A DNA stretch of 64,000 nt from Rhizobium leguminosarum bv. viciae USDA 2370 (GCF_002008365.1 NZ_MRDL01000036.1:671676-735675); one strand, 5' to 3'; shown: positions 41,769-50,992, numbered from the stretch's first letter. Translations and numbers: made by a program. The notes: generated from the sequence alone by a model not told the origin.

Positions 41769-42524
41769 TCACTTTGGTTGGGCGGACTTTGCGAACCACT
41801 GCTCGAAGGTGATCGAGCCGAGCCGCGGGTTGTTGTCGGAAACGAGCGACTGATCGTTGAGTCTCGCGCCGAAATATTTCGCCTCGGCATCGGCCTCGAC
41901 GGTGCGCGAATCTTTCATGGCCTTCAGATACCGGGCGACGAGTTCGCTGAGGCGCGCCCGTTCCGGACCTGATATCTCGATCGTCGCATTGGCGGGCGGT
42001 GCGAGAGCCACATCCGCCATGACATCGGCGACGTCGTCGGAAACGATGGGCTGCACATAGGCCGGCGACAGGCGGACCGTCTGGCCGACCGTCCCCGATT
42101 GGGCGATGCCGCCGAGGAATTCCATGAACTGCGTCGAATGCACGATGGTATAGGGAATGCCCGATGCCTTGATCAGCTTTTCCTGAGCGAGCTTGCCGCG
42201 GAAATAGCCGCTTTCCTGCAGACGCTCGGTGCCGACGACGGAGAGGGCGATATGGTGCCTGACGCCGGCGAGTTTTTCGGCGGCGAGAAGATTGCGGCCC
42301 GAGGTCTCGAAGAATTCGAGCACGGCCTTGTCTTCGAAGGAGGGCGAATTGGCGAGGTCGAGCACAACTTCGGCGCCTGAGAGCGCCTCCGCCAATCCTT
42401 CCCCGGTGATTGTGTTGACGCCGGAGTTCGGCGATGCGGCAATCACGTCATGTCCGCGCTTGCGCAGGCGTTCGACAGTCTTCGAACCGATGAGGCCGGT
42501 TCCGCCGATGACAACGATTTTCAT
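41769..42524 (-). CDS. NmrA-type SDR family NAD(P)-binding protein
   Basis: A 251-residue atypical short-chain dehydrogenase. The cofactor motif is VIGGTGLIGSKTVERL (6-15). It also has ALSVVGTERL and YTIVHSTQFMEFLGGIA. Family members reduce quinones or act as redox sensors. ATG 42524 follows GGAG. Operon order, minus strand: decarboxylase-like gene, this gene (69-base gap), then a cupin gene (another 69-base gap). Confidence 0.88.
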   Translation of the reverse strand: MKIVVIGGTGLIGSKTVERLRKRGHDVIAASPNSGVNTITGEGLAEALSGAEVVLDLANSPSFEDKAVLEFFETSGRNLLAAEKLAGVRHHIALSVVGTERLQESGYFRGKLAQEKLIKASGIPYTIVHSTQFMEFLGGIAQSGTVGQTVRLSPAYVQPIVSDDVADVMADVALAPPANATIEISGPERARLSELVARYLKAMKDSRTVEADAEAKYFGARLNDQSLVSDNNPRLGSITFEQWFAKSAQPK

Positions 42525-42592
42525 AATGGATCTCCGTTCGCCGCCGGGGTGCGGCAGCGTCAAAGGTGAATCTTCTCAAGGAATTGCGCGGT

Positions 42593-43072
42593 TTAGTTCA
42601 GGCCGGCCTTATCGAGGCCGTAGGCCTTGTCGGCCGTGCCGGGCACGGTCTTGAAACCGACATTGACACGGTTCCAGGCATTGATGGCCATGACGACAAA
42701 GGTCAGGTCCGAGATTTCCTTCTCGGAAAGCTGGCCGCGAACCCGTTCGTAAATCTCGTCTGGAATGCCGCCCTCGGGAAGGTTCGTCAGCGCTTCGGTC
42801 CAGGCAAGGGCTGCACGCTCGCGGGGAACGAATAGGTTCGATTCCCGCCAGATGGCGACGTGATAGAGACGCAGTTCGGTCTCGCCGTGGATCTTTGCCT
42901 GCTTGACATGCATGTCGAGGCAAAAGCCGCATCCATTGATCTGCGAGGCGCGGATTTCGACGAGGGCCTGCAGCTTCTCGTCGATCACGCTGCTGCGCAG
43001 AGCCATGCTGAATTCCATGAACTTCTTGAAAAGCTCGGGGGACTGCTGGGCGTAGTTCAATCGCTGGGTCAT
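42593..43072 (-). CDS. Carboxymuconolactone decarboxylase/AhpD-like protein
   Basis: A 159-residue protein of the AhpD-like superfamily. The peroxidase-type motif is complete: Glu39, Cys48-Gly-Phe-Cys51 and His55 (INGCGFCLDMHVKQA). This suggests alkylhydroperoxidase-type redox activity rather than true carboxymuconolactone decarboxylation. The first gene of a three-gene minus-strand operon, divergent from a LysR gene. Confidence 0.9.
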   Translation of the reverse strand: MTQRLNYAQQSPELFKKFMEFSMALRSSVIDEKLQALVEIRASQINGCGFCLDMHVKQAKIHGETELRLYHVAIWRESNLFVPRERAALAWTEALTNLPEGGIPDEIYERVRGQLSEKEISDLTFVVMAINAWNRVNVGFKTVPGTADKAYGLDKAGLN

Positions 43073-43085
43073 GTCATTTCTCCTC

Positions 43086-43132
43086 TAATTAAGGATGTAA
43101 AATATCCTTATGGATAAAAGATATCCTTAATT
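43086..43132. promoter_or_regulatory. AT-rich operator cluster upstream of the decarboxylase-like operon
   Basis: Inverted AATTAAGGAT and ATCCTTAATT arms (about 43087-43096 and 43123-43132) flank an inner ATCCTTATGGAT dyad. It is just upstream of the operon and downstream-facing the divergent LysR gene. The right arm resembles the motif before the Rrf2 gene at 39100. Confidence 0.6.
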
Positions 43133-43204
43133 GCTGGACTGTAAAGCCATTCTCGCTTAGGCTGGCGGCATAAAGCCTATGCGCAGAAGTATGAGGGGGC
43201 AGGG

Positions 43205-44131
43205 ATGGATATCGTTTCGGCATTGCGGACCTTTCAGCGCGTCGTCGAGACGGGCTCGTTTTCGGCGGCGGCGCACGATCTCGATGTGACGCAGCCGGCG
43301 GTCTCGCGACAGGTCGCGGCCCTCGAGGGCCATTTCAACATCCGCCTCCTGCATCGCACGACGAGCGGCCTGTCGCTGACGGCGGAGGGGGAGCGCATGC
43401 TGCCGATGGCGCTCCGGATTCTCGAAGCCGTGGAGGAGCTTGGCGATGCCGCCGGATCGGATGGAGCCATGGCTTCGGGAAAGGTGAGGCTGAGCGTTCC
43501 CGCGCCGCTCGGCCTCTATCTCAGCGAACGGCTGGGCGATCTTCTTGCCGCCCATCCGAAACTCTCTGTGGAACTGCTCCTCAGGGAACAAAGCTCCGAT
43601 ATGATCGAGGAACGCCTCGACGTCGAAGTGCGTCTGGGTTCCGTCGCAGACAGCAGCCTCGTTTGCCGGCGGATCGGCTGGACGACGGCATTCCTCGTCG
43701 CCTCGCCCGCCTATCTCGCGCGCAAGGCGTCTCCGAGGACGCCGAAGGACATCAAGGACCATGAATGCCTGTGCTACAGCAGAGCCGGCGATGCCTGTTC
43801 ATGGTCGTTCTCGAACGGCTCGGAAGACATATCCGTCAGGATCTCGCCGCGGCTGACCGCGTGCAGCGCCGTCGCTATTCACAGGGCGGCCCTTGCCGGC
43901 GCAGGACTGGCGGTGCTCTCCCACATCGTCGCCGTGCCGGATATCGTCGCCGGTCGGCTGATCCCTGTCATGAACGACTTTCAACCGACCCGGCTGCCGA
44001 TCTATGTCGTCTATCCCTCACGAAGAAACATACCGTTGCGCGTCAAAGCGGTTCTGGACTTTCTGACCGATGCCATCGGGCAGGACCCGTCAATGTGCGC
44101 GAGCAGCGCGGGCCGGCGGTGGGAGGGATGA
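43205..44131 (+). CDS. LysR-family transcriptional regulator
   Basis: A 308-residue LysR regulator. The helix-turn-helix is at 2-60 (FSAAAHDLDVTQPAVSRQVAALEG, then RTTSGLSLTAEG), with a C-terminal effector domain. It is divergent from the decarboxylase-like/NmrA/cupin operon (132 bases apart). It may control that operon alongside, or instead of, the Rrf2-type protein. GGGGGCAGGG precedes ATG 43205. Confidence 0.92.
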   Translation: MDIVSALRTFQRVVETGSFSAAAHDLDVTQPAVSRQVAALEGHFNIRLLHRTTSGLSLTAEGERMLPMALRILEAVEELGDAAGSDGAMASGKVRLSVPAPLGLYLSERLGDLLAAHPKLSVELLLREQSSDMIEERLDVEVRLGSVADSSLVCRRIGWTTAFLVASPAYLARKASPRTPKDIKDHECLCYSRAGDACSWSFSNGSEDISVRISPRLTACSAVAIHRAALAGAGLAVLSHIVAVPDIVAGRLIPVMNDFQPTRLPIYVVYPSRRNIPLRVKAVLDFLTDAIGQDPSMCASSAGRRWEG

Positions 44132-44265
44132 CTGTCGGCGGGCGGCTTATCGTGCACGGCGGAAGCTGCAGCGGGTTTGGCGCCGGGCGGATTTGCCGTC
44201 ATTGGCCTTGCCTCGCCAGTTTCCGCCTTGCCTAAAGGCCGCGAATCCTGCCAAGTCCTGCGATC

Positions 44266-45393
44266 ATGCAATTTGCGCCGCAACAAGACGAAGCCCTGAA
44301 GGCTGTTTCGAAATGGCTGAAGGAAGGGCGCTCGCCGCTCTTTCGCCTGTTCGGCTACGCCGGGACAGGGAAGACGACGCTTGCCAAGCATTTCGCCGAG
44401 AATGTCGATGGCGACGTGCTGTTTGCCGCCTTTACCGGCAAGGCGGCGCAGGTGCTGCGCTCGCGCGGCGCCTCCAACGCCCGGACGATCCATTCGCTGA
44501 TCTATCGGCCGCGCGGCGAGGAGGCGGTGGAAGACGAGGAAACAGGCAAGACCTCGATCGCGCCGATGTTTTCGATCAACCGGCAGAGCCCGGTCGCGAA
44601 GGCGGCGCTGATCATCGTCGACGAATGCTCGATGGTCGACGAGGCGCTCGGCAAGGATCTAATGAGCTTCGGCACGCCGATCCTAGTGCTCGGTGATCCC
44701 GGCCAGTTGCCGCCGGTTACCGGTGGCGGCTACTTCACCAATCAGGAGCCGGACTACCTGCTCACCGATATCCACCGCCAGGCGCGCGACAATCCGATCA
44801 TCAAGCTCGCCATGCAGGTGCGCGAAGGCAATGAGGTGATGTACGGTGACTACGGCACGGCCAAGGTGATCTCGAAGAACGAGGTGACGCAGCAATTGGT
44901 CCTCGACGCCGACCAGGTGCTCGTCGGCACCAATAGGACGCGTCGGCGCTACAATCAGCGCCTGCGCGAGCTGAAAGGCTTCAATGCCGATTATCCCCAG
45001 ACCGGCGACAAGCTCGTCTGCCTGCGGAATGATCCAGCCAAGGGCCTGCTCAACGGTTCGCTCTGGCAGGTAATGACCTCATCCAAGGAAACGACGAAGC
45101 CCGGCATCAATCTGCTCGTCCGCCCCGAAGACGATGACATGGACCGCGGGGCTGCGAAGATCAAGCTGCTGAAACAGGCCTTCGAGGACGTCGAGGGCGA
45201 GATCCCCTGGAACACCCGCAAGCGCTATGACGAGTTCGACTACGGCTATGCGCTCACCGTTCACAAGGCGCAGGGTTCGCAATGGAATGATGTCGTGCTC
45301 TTCGACGAGAGCTGGGCGTTTCGCGACACGCGGGAACGCTGGCTCTATACCGCGATCACGCGCGCGGCGGAGACGCTGACGATCGTTCGCTGA
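44266..45393 (+). CDS. RecD-like superfamily 1 DNA helicase
   Basis: A 375-residue ATPase. Walker A is GYAGTGKTT (about 30-38); the DEAD-like motif is IIVDECSM, then GDPGQLPPV (motif III) and the UvrD_C_2-type end DYGYALTVHKAQGSQWNDVVLF. The final YTAITRA motif is typical. It is shorter than RecD2 and lacks the N-terminal extension, matching the stand-alone AAA/helicase gene common in rhizobia, sometimes annotated as an exonuclease V alpha subunit. Function not known. Confidence 0.87.
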   Translation: MQFAPQQDEALKAVSKWLKEGRSPLFRLFGYAGTGKTTLAKHFAENVDGDVLFAAFTGKAAQVLRSRGASNARTIHSLIYRPRGEEAVEDEETGKTSIAPMFSINRQSPVAKAALIIVDECSMVDEALGKDLMSFGTPILVLGDPGQLPPVTGGGYFTNQEPDYLLTDIHRQARDNPIIKLAMQVREGNEVMYGDYGTAKVISKNEVTQQLVLDADQVLVGTNRTRRRYNQRLRELKGFNADYPQTGDKLVCLRNDPAKGLLNGSLWQVMTSSKETTKPGINLLVRPEDDDMDRGAAKIKLLKQAFEDVEGEIPWNTRKRYDEFDYGYALTVHKAQGSQWNDVVLFDESWAFRDTRERWLYTAITRAAETLTIVR

Positions 45394-45469
45394 TCCCATC
45401 GCACCCGCAGGTCGCATCTGCTGATCGGACAGAAGAAAGAGGAGACGGTGGCGGCCGTCGGGGCGTGAT

Positions 45470-46162
45470 TCATGCCTGCACGATGCCGAGCAGAACTGCC
45501 TTGGCGATGGCCTGGAAGCGGTTGTTGGCGCGGAATTTCAGGATGATTCCGGCCTCCAGGTCACGGGTTTCGTCATGCTTCAGGTCGAGCGCCCGGGCGA
45601 TGCGTTGGGTGGAATAACCCTCCGCCATCAGTTCCAGGCAACGCCGCTCCTCTGCGGTCAGGCTTGCACTGTCCTGATTGTCGTTTAACGGCGGCTCCTC
45701 GACGCTGCCGTCGTAATCCAGGAGGTCGCCGACCTGCTGGAGCTGGCGGTGCAGCGTCGACATCTCCGCCGTCAGTTCGCGTTTGCGTACCTGCAAGGCC
45801 TCGCGGAACATCGCCTCGGCCGTTTCCTGCGAATCAGCCTTGCGGAGTTCGTCCATCAGTTCCTGGATGACGGCGATCGGCATGCCTGTATCGCGGCAGA
45901 CTGTGATGACGGCCATGCGCATCACATCATCCTGGCCGTAGACCCGCATCAGGCCGATGCGGTTGGCTGAAATCAACCCTTTCTCTTCATAGAAATGCAG
46001 TGTTCTGTGCGTGACGCCGAATGCGTTTGCCATGTCGGCAATGGGCACCGGACCGTCCGGTAGATCCGGCGGTAGCGCGGCTGAAGGCAGGAACCGATAT
46101 TTCGATCGGGCCTCCGAAGCGATACCGGCGGTGGCAAACAGGCGTTTGGAACCGTCTGGCAT
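45470..46162 (-). CDS. MerR-type N-terminus joined to a LuxR-type helix-turn-helix
   Basis: A 230-residue regulator. Residues about 38-110 form a MerR winged helix (MANAFGVTHRTLHFYEEKGLIS, RVYGQDDVMRM), then a long coiled-coil helix (AEMFREALQVRKRELTAEM). The C-terminal 64 residues (SLTAEERRCLELMAEGYSTQRIARALDLKHDETRDLEAGIILKFRANN as a region) fit a LuxR/GerE-type helix-turn-helix. The combination is unusual because MerR proteins normally end in an effector domain. ATG 46162 follows AGGAGGG. The gene stands alone. Confidence 0.82.
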   Translation of the reverse strand: MPDGSKRLFATAGIASEARSKYRFLPSAALPPDLPDGPVPIADMANAFGVTHRTLHFYEEKGLISANRIGLMRVYGQDDVMRMAVITVCRDTGMPIAVIQELMDELRKADSQETAEAMFREALQVRKRELTAEMSTLHRQLQQVGDLLDYDGSVEEPPLNDNQDSASLTAEERRCLELMAEGYSTQRIARALDLKHDETRDLEAGIILKFRANNRFQAIAKAVLLGIVQA

Positions 46163-46614
46163 GAACCCTCCTGGGGCATGTTGTTGCACCTCATGCGGTT
46201 TTGCCAGTTGCTTCCCATGCGCGGCGAGTGGGGTTTCCTCTAGGCGTTCTTCTCAGTGGGAAAGAAGCAGTACGCGGCGTACTCTACGCGATACGATGTC
46301 CACGTTATGCGTGAACGATCTTTTTTATAAGTGCTAAAAATAATCTCTTTTAAATGGGATAGCAACTTTGCCGGCATATTTTGCCGGGTTCTTGGGTGTG
46401 TTGCACAAAAACAGGTGCTGCACTGCGGGATCTGGTGGTCCTCTTCAAAGCCGACGGGATTTACTATCTGCGGTACGCGCGCGGCAAATGCTCAGCGTAA
46501 TTTCGGTGCCCATCAGCGATTGGCATCGCATCCATTTGTGAATCTCGTTGGCCATCGCGGAGCACTTGGCTTAAAAGCAGGGGCCTCCCATTTCCGTGAC
46601 CGATGGATCTCGCC
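46163..46614. other. 452-base gap between the MerR-LuxR gene and pdxJ
   Basis: No gene, tRNA or named repeat is apparent. It holds an A/T-rich stretch (about 46318-46360) that could be promoter DNA for either neighbour, and a C/G-rich second half that is ordinary. Confidence 0.5.
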
Positions 46615-47367
46615 ATGCCCGCCAAGCTCTCCGTGAACCTTAACGCCGTCGCCATGCTGCGCAACCGGCGCGACCTGCCCTGGCCGAGCGTCGAAGCGCT
46701 CGGGCGTATCGCGCTGAAATCTGGTGCGAGCGGCCTGACGGTGCATCCGCGCCCCGACCAGCGGCACATCCGCTTTTCCGACCTGCCGGTGATCCGCAAC
46801 CTGATCGACGACGAATTCCCCAAGGCCGAGTTCAATATCGAGGGCTATCCCACAGAGGAATTCTTCGAACTCTGCGCCGGGGCGGCACCCGAGCAGGTGA
46901 CGCTGGTGCCTGACGATCCCGCCCAGGCGACCTCCGATCACGGCTGGGATTTCCGCAAGCACCAGGCGTTCCTGACGGATGCCGTCGCGCGGCTGAAGAC
47001 GATGGGATGCCGGGTGTCGTTGTTTGCCGATGGTGACGGGGACGCACAGGCGGTTGAGATCGCCAAGGCGGTCGGCGCCGATCGGATCGAACTCTATACC
47101 GGCCCCTATGGCGGTTGCTTCGACGCGCCGGAGCGGGCAGGCCCGATTCTTGAAGCGCTTGGACGGACGGCCGATGCAGCCGTCGCAATCGGCCTCGCCG
47201 TCAATGCCGGCCACGATTTGACTGTGGAAAACCTGCCAGCGCTGGTGAAGCGCGTTCCCGCTCTTGCCGAGGTTTCGATCGGTCACGGGCTGACCGCCGA
47301 TGCGCTGGAATACGGCATGGCGGAAACGGTGCGGCGCTTTTGCCGGGCCTGCGGGCAGGCGGTCTGA
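46615..47367 (+). CDS. pdxJ: Pyridoxine 5'-phosphate synthase
   Basis: Final condensation in the DXP-dependent pathway to vitamin B6: 1-deoxyxylulose 5-phosphate with aminoacetone phosphate derivative. It has 250 residues. Motifs include SVNLNAVAMLRNRRDLPWP, LTVHPRPDQRHI with the catalytic residues, EQVTLVPDDP, RIELYTGPYG and VNAGHDLTVENLPAL. The rhizobial variant lacks the N-terminal MxLGVN-type start of enterics. Two ATGs (46603 and 46615) are possible; the second gives the family N-terminus. Confidence 0.95.
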   Translation: MPAKLSVNLNAVAMLRNRRDLPWPSVEALGRIALKSGASGLTVHPRPDQRHIRFSDLPVIRNLIDDEFPKAEFNIEGYPTEEFFELCAGAAPEQVTLVPDDPAQATSDHGWDFRKHQAFLTDAVARLKTMGCRVSLFADGDGDAQAVEIAKAVGADRIELYTGPYGGCFDAPERAGPILEALGRTADAAVAIGLAVNAGHDLTVENLPALVKRVPALAEVSIGHGLTADALEYGMAETVRRFCRACGQAV

Positions 47368-47550
47368 TCAGGGCGTCTCTTTCAGTGCTTTGACTGGAAT
47401 CGAATCGCGACGCTTCTGATCGCGATTCACACAATGCGCCGCGCAGGAAGAGTCTGAAATGAAGAAGTTTTTCGCGTCTAAAGTCCGGTGGCGCTGCATC
47501 CCTGCAGCAAGCGCAGGGATGCAGCGAAAGGCTCAATGGGCGGCATAGCC

Positions 47551-48438
47551 TCAGGCGGTCAGGGCCGCCTTGTGCTCTACGAAGAAATCCTTCAGCGGCT
47601 GCGGCTGTTTGCCGGTCAGCTTGGTGAAGTCTTCGGTGACGATGTCGAACTTGCCGGCACGGGTGTTGGCGTCGGCAGAAACCAGCATGTCGGCGACGAA
47701 ACCGGGAAGGCCGGCGCCGCGCATGCCCTGGCCGAGTTGTTCATCATTGACGTCGATCACCTCTAGCGGCTTGCCGGCGACCTCGGAAACGATGGCGGCG
47801 ATCTGCCGGTTGTTCAGCGATTGCGCGCCGGTCAGCGTATAGGTGGCGCTCTCCGAGGTGCCAGAGGCAAGGGCTGCGGCAATCGCCAGGGCGCAGTCGT
47901 CACGCGAGATGGTCGAGACCTTGCCGTCGCCCGTGGCGCTGTACCATTTGCCACCCTGCAGGTTGTGCGGCATGCCGTGCAGGTAATTGTCGTGATACCA
48001 GGCGTCGCGGATGATCGTATGGGCGATGCCGCTTGCCTTGATGGCGTTTTCACTGCCGAGATGATCGGGCGCGAAGGTGACAAGCGAATCCTCGGGCGCG
48101 GGCATCGAGGTGTAGGCGATGTGCTTGACGCCAGCCTTGACGGCCGCTGCAACGGCGCCCTTGTGCTGGGCGAGGCGCTTGCCGGGAGTGTCGAGCGCAT
48201 CGGTGCTGATGATCAGCAGCCGGTCGACGCCGGCGAATGCTTTTTCCAGGCCTGCCGCGTCATCGAAATCGGCCTTGCGGGTGACGACGCCCTTCTTTTC
48301 GAGTTCGGAGAGCTTTTCCGGGCTGCGCGTCGCCGCGACAATGTTGCCGGGAGCGACCTTGTAGGTCTCGATGAGGTGATGGATGACACGCTGGCCGAGC
48401 TGCCCGGCAGCGCCGGTGACCAGGATGATTTCGCTCAT
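47551..48438 (-). CDS. NmrA/QorB-type NAD(P)H quinone reductase-like protein
   Basis: A 295-residue atypical SDR. The cofactor motif is LVTGAAGQLGQRVIHHL (about 6-14). The fold, length and TTSMPAPED-like substrate region resemble QorB/YtfG, an NADPH:quinone oxidoreductase. It is divergent from an HxlR regulator 124 bases away, an arrangement seen for redox-regulated quinone reductases such as QorR-controlled genes. ATG 48438. Confidence 0.87.
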   Translation of the reverse strand: MSEIILVTGAAGQLGQRVIHHLIETYKVAPGNIVAATRSPEKLSELEKKGVVTRKADFDDAAGLEKAFAGVDRLLIISTDALDTPGKRLAQHKGAVAAAVKAGVKHIAYTSMPAPEDSLVTFAPDHLGSENAIKASGIAHTIIRDAWYHDNYLHGMPHNLQGGKWYSATGDGKVSTISRDDCALAIAAALASGTSESATYTLTGAQSLNNRQIAAIVSEVAGKPLEVIDVNDEQLGQGMRGAGLPGFVADMLVSADANTRAGKFDIVTEDFTKLTGKQPQPLKDFFVEHKAALTA

Positions 48439-48561
48439 ACGTCGTTTCCTTCTGTGCTGTGCCAGTGGTCTCAAAAAGAGAGTAACACTAGAATAGGAAT
48501 TGACTTAACGATGTAAAGGAGGCAGTTTTTCGGCTCTACGTTACCAAAAGGGAACCAGCAG

Positions 48562-48978
48562 ATGAGCGGTGCGGTCGTCAGTCTGAAGAACAGGATGCCG
48601 GGCGCGCGGCGCGAGATCGATCTCGCCGGCCTCGATTTCGGCAATTGCCCGGTCAGGGACATGATGCAGCAGATCGGCGGCAAATGGTCGACGCTGCTAC
48701 TCGAGGTGCTGGCGGATCGGCCTTATCGCTTCGGCGAGCTGCGGCGGATGATCCCCGATATTTCGCAGCGCATGCTGACGCAGACGCTGCGCGACCTGCA
48801 AAGGGATGGTTATATCGACCGCGACGTCTTCCCGACCAAGCCGCCGAGCGTCGAATATTCGATGACCGAACTCGGACGCTCCCTCTACCAGCCGCTGTCG
48901 CAGCTTCTGAACTGGGCGGAAGCGAACCATGATGCCGTTCGCGCCGCCCGTTCTCATTTTGATTCCGCCGACAAATAG
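48562..48978 (+). CDS. HxlR-family (QorR/YodB-like) regulator
   Basis: A 138-residue winged-helix regulator. The core CPVRDMMQQIGGKWSTLLLEVL, then PDISQRMLTQTLRDLQRDGYI and the PPSVEYSMTELG wing, is the HxlR fold. It has a single Cys (Cys29) in the position used for redox sensing by YodB-type proteins, so thiol oxidation or quinone S-arylation could release it from DNA. It is divergent from the QorB-like gene and likely represses it. The MFS gene downstream is convergent. Confidence 0.9.
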   Translation: MSGAVVSLKNRMPGARREIDLAGLDFGNCPVRDMMQQIGGKWSTLLLEVLADRPYRFGELRRMIPDISQRMLTQTLRDLQRDGYIDRDVFPTKPPSVEYSMTELGRSLYQPLSQLLNWAEANHDAVRAARSHFDSADK

Positions 48979-48989
48979 GCCGCCTTCCT

Positions 48990-50198
48990 CTACTTGCCGC
49001 GTCCTTCCGTCAGGAACAGCAGGAAGGCCAACGCCGGGAAGCAGAAGCCGATCCAGGCGGTCATCGTCCAGCCTCCGGTCGCATAGGCCCAGCCGCCGAG
49101 CGCCGAGCCGAGCGCGCCGCCGGCAAAGAAGGTTGCCATGAAGAGGCCGTTGAGCCGGCTGCGGTGTTCCGGGTTCAGCGCATAGATGGCGCGCTGGCCG
49201 CAGACGAGATTGGTCGTCACGCCGAAATCGAGAAGGATTGCCGCTGCCGTCAAGAGCAGCAAAGCACCAAGCGAGCCATCGCTGGCGAAATGGCCGATCA
49301 GGAAGGCAGCCATGCCGAGCAGCATGGCAAGCGTCGAGGCGATCTTCGTCATGCCGCGGTCGGCAAGCCGGCCGGCGATCGGCGAAGCGACGGCGCCGGC
49401 CGCACCTGCAAGCGCGAAGAGGGCGATGCCGTTCTGCGTCAGGCCGAAGGCCGGGCTTGCGAGCAGCAGCGGCGTCGTCGTCCAGAACAGGCTGAAGGCG
49501 CCGAACATGCCGGCCTGATAGAGCGCCCGGCGCTGCAGGACGCGCGAGGTGAGCGCCAGATGGCCCATGGAGGCGAGCAGCTCGCCATAGCGCAGCTTCG
49601 TTTTCGGCACGCGAACCGGCAGGTTGATGCGCAAGACGACGGCGAGCACGAGCATGAGCGCTGCGGTGACGTAATAGACCACGTGCCAGGAGGAGGCCTC
49701 GGCGACGAAGCTTGCGAAGGGGCGGGCGAGCATGATGCCGCAGAGCAGGCCGCTCATGACGTTGCCGACGACCTGGCCGCGTGTTGCATCCGGCGCCATG
49801 TTGGCAGCGAAGGGAACCAGGACCTGAACTGCGACCGATGAAAGACCGATAGAGAGCGAGGCGACGAGGAAGGTCGTGGGCGTCGACGACAGCGCCGCGC
49901 CGATGAGCGCGACCGCGGAGACAGCGATCAGCGTCAACACCAGACGGCGGTTTTCGGTGAGGTCGCCGAGTGGCACGATCAGCAGCAGGCCGAGGCCGTA
50001 GCCGATCTGCGTCAGCGTGACGATCAGACCGGTGGCGGCAGGCGTGAAGCCGAGATCGGCACTGATCGGGCCGGCCAGCGGCTGGCCGTAATAGAGATTG
50101 GCGGCCACCAGCCCGCAGGCGGCGGCGAAAAGGAAGGTTAGCCAGGGCGATAGCGCCCTGGGAATGGCCTCATCCGGCGTGGTGGCTGAAATGCTCAT
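48990..50198 (-). CDS. Major facilitator superfamily transporter
   Basis: A 402-residue inner-membrane protein with about twelve helices. Motif A-like GDLTENRRLVL lies between helices 2 and 3, and GRLADRGMTKIA appears in the second half. It resembles the arabinose/chloramphenicol-type drug-efflux group (DHA1). It is the second gene after a TetR repressor on the same strand (110-base gap), so it is a likely target of that repressor. The substrate is unknown. Confidence 0.9.
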   Translation of the reverse strand: MSISATTPDEAIPRALSPWLTFLFAAACGLVAANLYYGQPLAGPISADLGFTPAATGLIVTLTQIGYGLGLLLIVPLGDLTENRRLVLTLIAVSAVALIGAALSSTPTTFLVASLSIGLSSVAVQVLVPFAANMAPDATRGQVVGNVMSGLLCGIMLARPFASFVAEASSWHVVYYVTAALMLVLAVVLRINLPVRVPKTKLRYGELLASMGHLALTSRVLQRRALYQAGMFGAFSLFWTTTPLLLASPAFGLTQNGIALFALAGAAGAVASPIAGRLADRGMTKIASTLAMLLGMAAFLIGHFASDGSLGALLLLTAAAILLDFGVTTNLVCGQRAIYALNPEHRSRLNGLFMATFFAGGALGSALGGWAYATGGWTMTAWIGFCFPALAFLLFLTEGRGK

Positions 50199-50308
50199 CA
50201 GAAACTCCGGTATTCAAAGATTGAAAGGATTGAATGCAAAAATGCTGGCTGCGGCCACCCGATCCTTGACCGAATGCCGGTATTTCTCTCGTCCACGGTG
50301 TGGATTGT

Positions 50309-50932
50309 TCAGGTCACGAGCTTCATCGCGGCCTCGGCCGCAGACAGCATCTCTTCCCTGCTGCGTCCTGTTTTGCCGATGACGCGCAGGCCCTTGGTAA
50401 AGCAGAGGAAGGCGAGGGCGGCGGCATCCGGGTCTACTGTCTTCGGAATGGTGCCATCTGCCTGGCCGGTGCGGATGAGATCGGCCATCAGCTTTTCATC
50501 CGCGGCAAAGGCCGTCACGACGTGGGCAGCGGCTTCTTCGTCAAGCAGGGCGAAGTCGTTGGCGCCGCCAACGACGAGACAGCCTTTGCGGCCGGCTTCG
50601 CCATAGGAGAGCTCGGTATAATACATCACCATCTGGAAGACCTTCTCGCGACCGGTCTTCGCAGACGCGATCATCGCTTCCAGCCGCCGTCGGCCGAGTT
50701 TTCGATAATGGGCGAAAGCAGCGAGAAAGATGCCGCGCTTATCTTTGAATGCTTTGTAGATGCTCCCGGAAGCAAGACCCATTGCTTCGGTCAATTCGCT
50801 GATGGAGGCGGCATGGTAGCCGCGTTCGGAAAAGACGCGCAGCGCTGCATCGAGTGCTGCGTCCATATCGAACTCACGCGGACGGCCACGGCTGCGGGTC
50901 TTTGCTTCTGGTGTGAGAGTGGCAACGGTCAT
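50309..50932 (-). CDS. TetR-family transcriptional regulator
   Basis: A 207-residue repressor. The helix-turn-helix is in residues about 25-68 (VFSERGYHAASISELTEAMGLASGSIYKAFKDK), preceded by the basic RSRGRPREFD typical of the AcrR/TetR_C group. The C-terminal domain resembles TetR_C regulators of drug efflux. It lies upstream of the MFS gene. A GGAATGAACGTTTCC stretch 5' of the start is a candidate operator. Confidence 0.9.
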   Translation of the reverse strand: MTVATLTPEAKTRSRGRPREFDMDAALDAALRVFSERGYHAASISELTEAMGLASGSIYKAFKDKRGIFLAAFAHYRKLGRRRLEAMIASAKTGREKVFQMVMYYTELSYGEAGRKGCLVVGGANDFALLDEEAAAHVVTAFAADEKLMADLIRTGQADGTIPKTVDPDAAALAFLCFTKGLRVIGKTGRSREEMLSAAEAAMKLVT

Positions 50933-50992
50933 GGCGCTTAATTAGGGAATGAACGTTTCCAAATCAAGTGAAATTTCTGCGACGCAGCAAAT

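Noticed and set aside
46163..46614. Possible RNA gene in a long gap
   Set aside because: No tRNA-like cloverleaf, tmRNA or strong terminator is visible; only an A/T-rich stretch.
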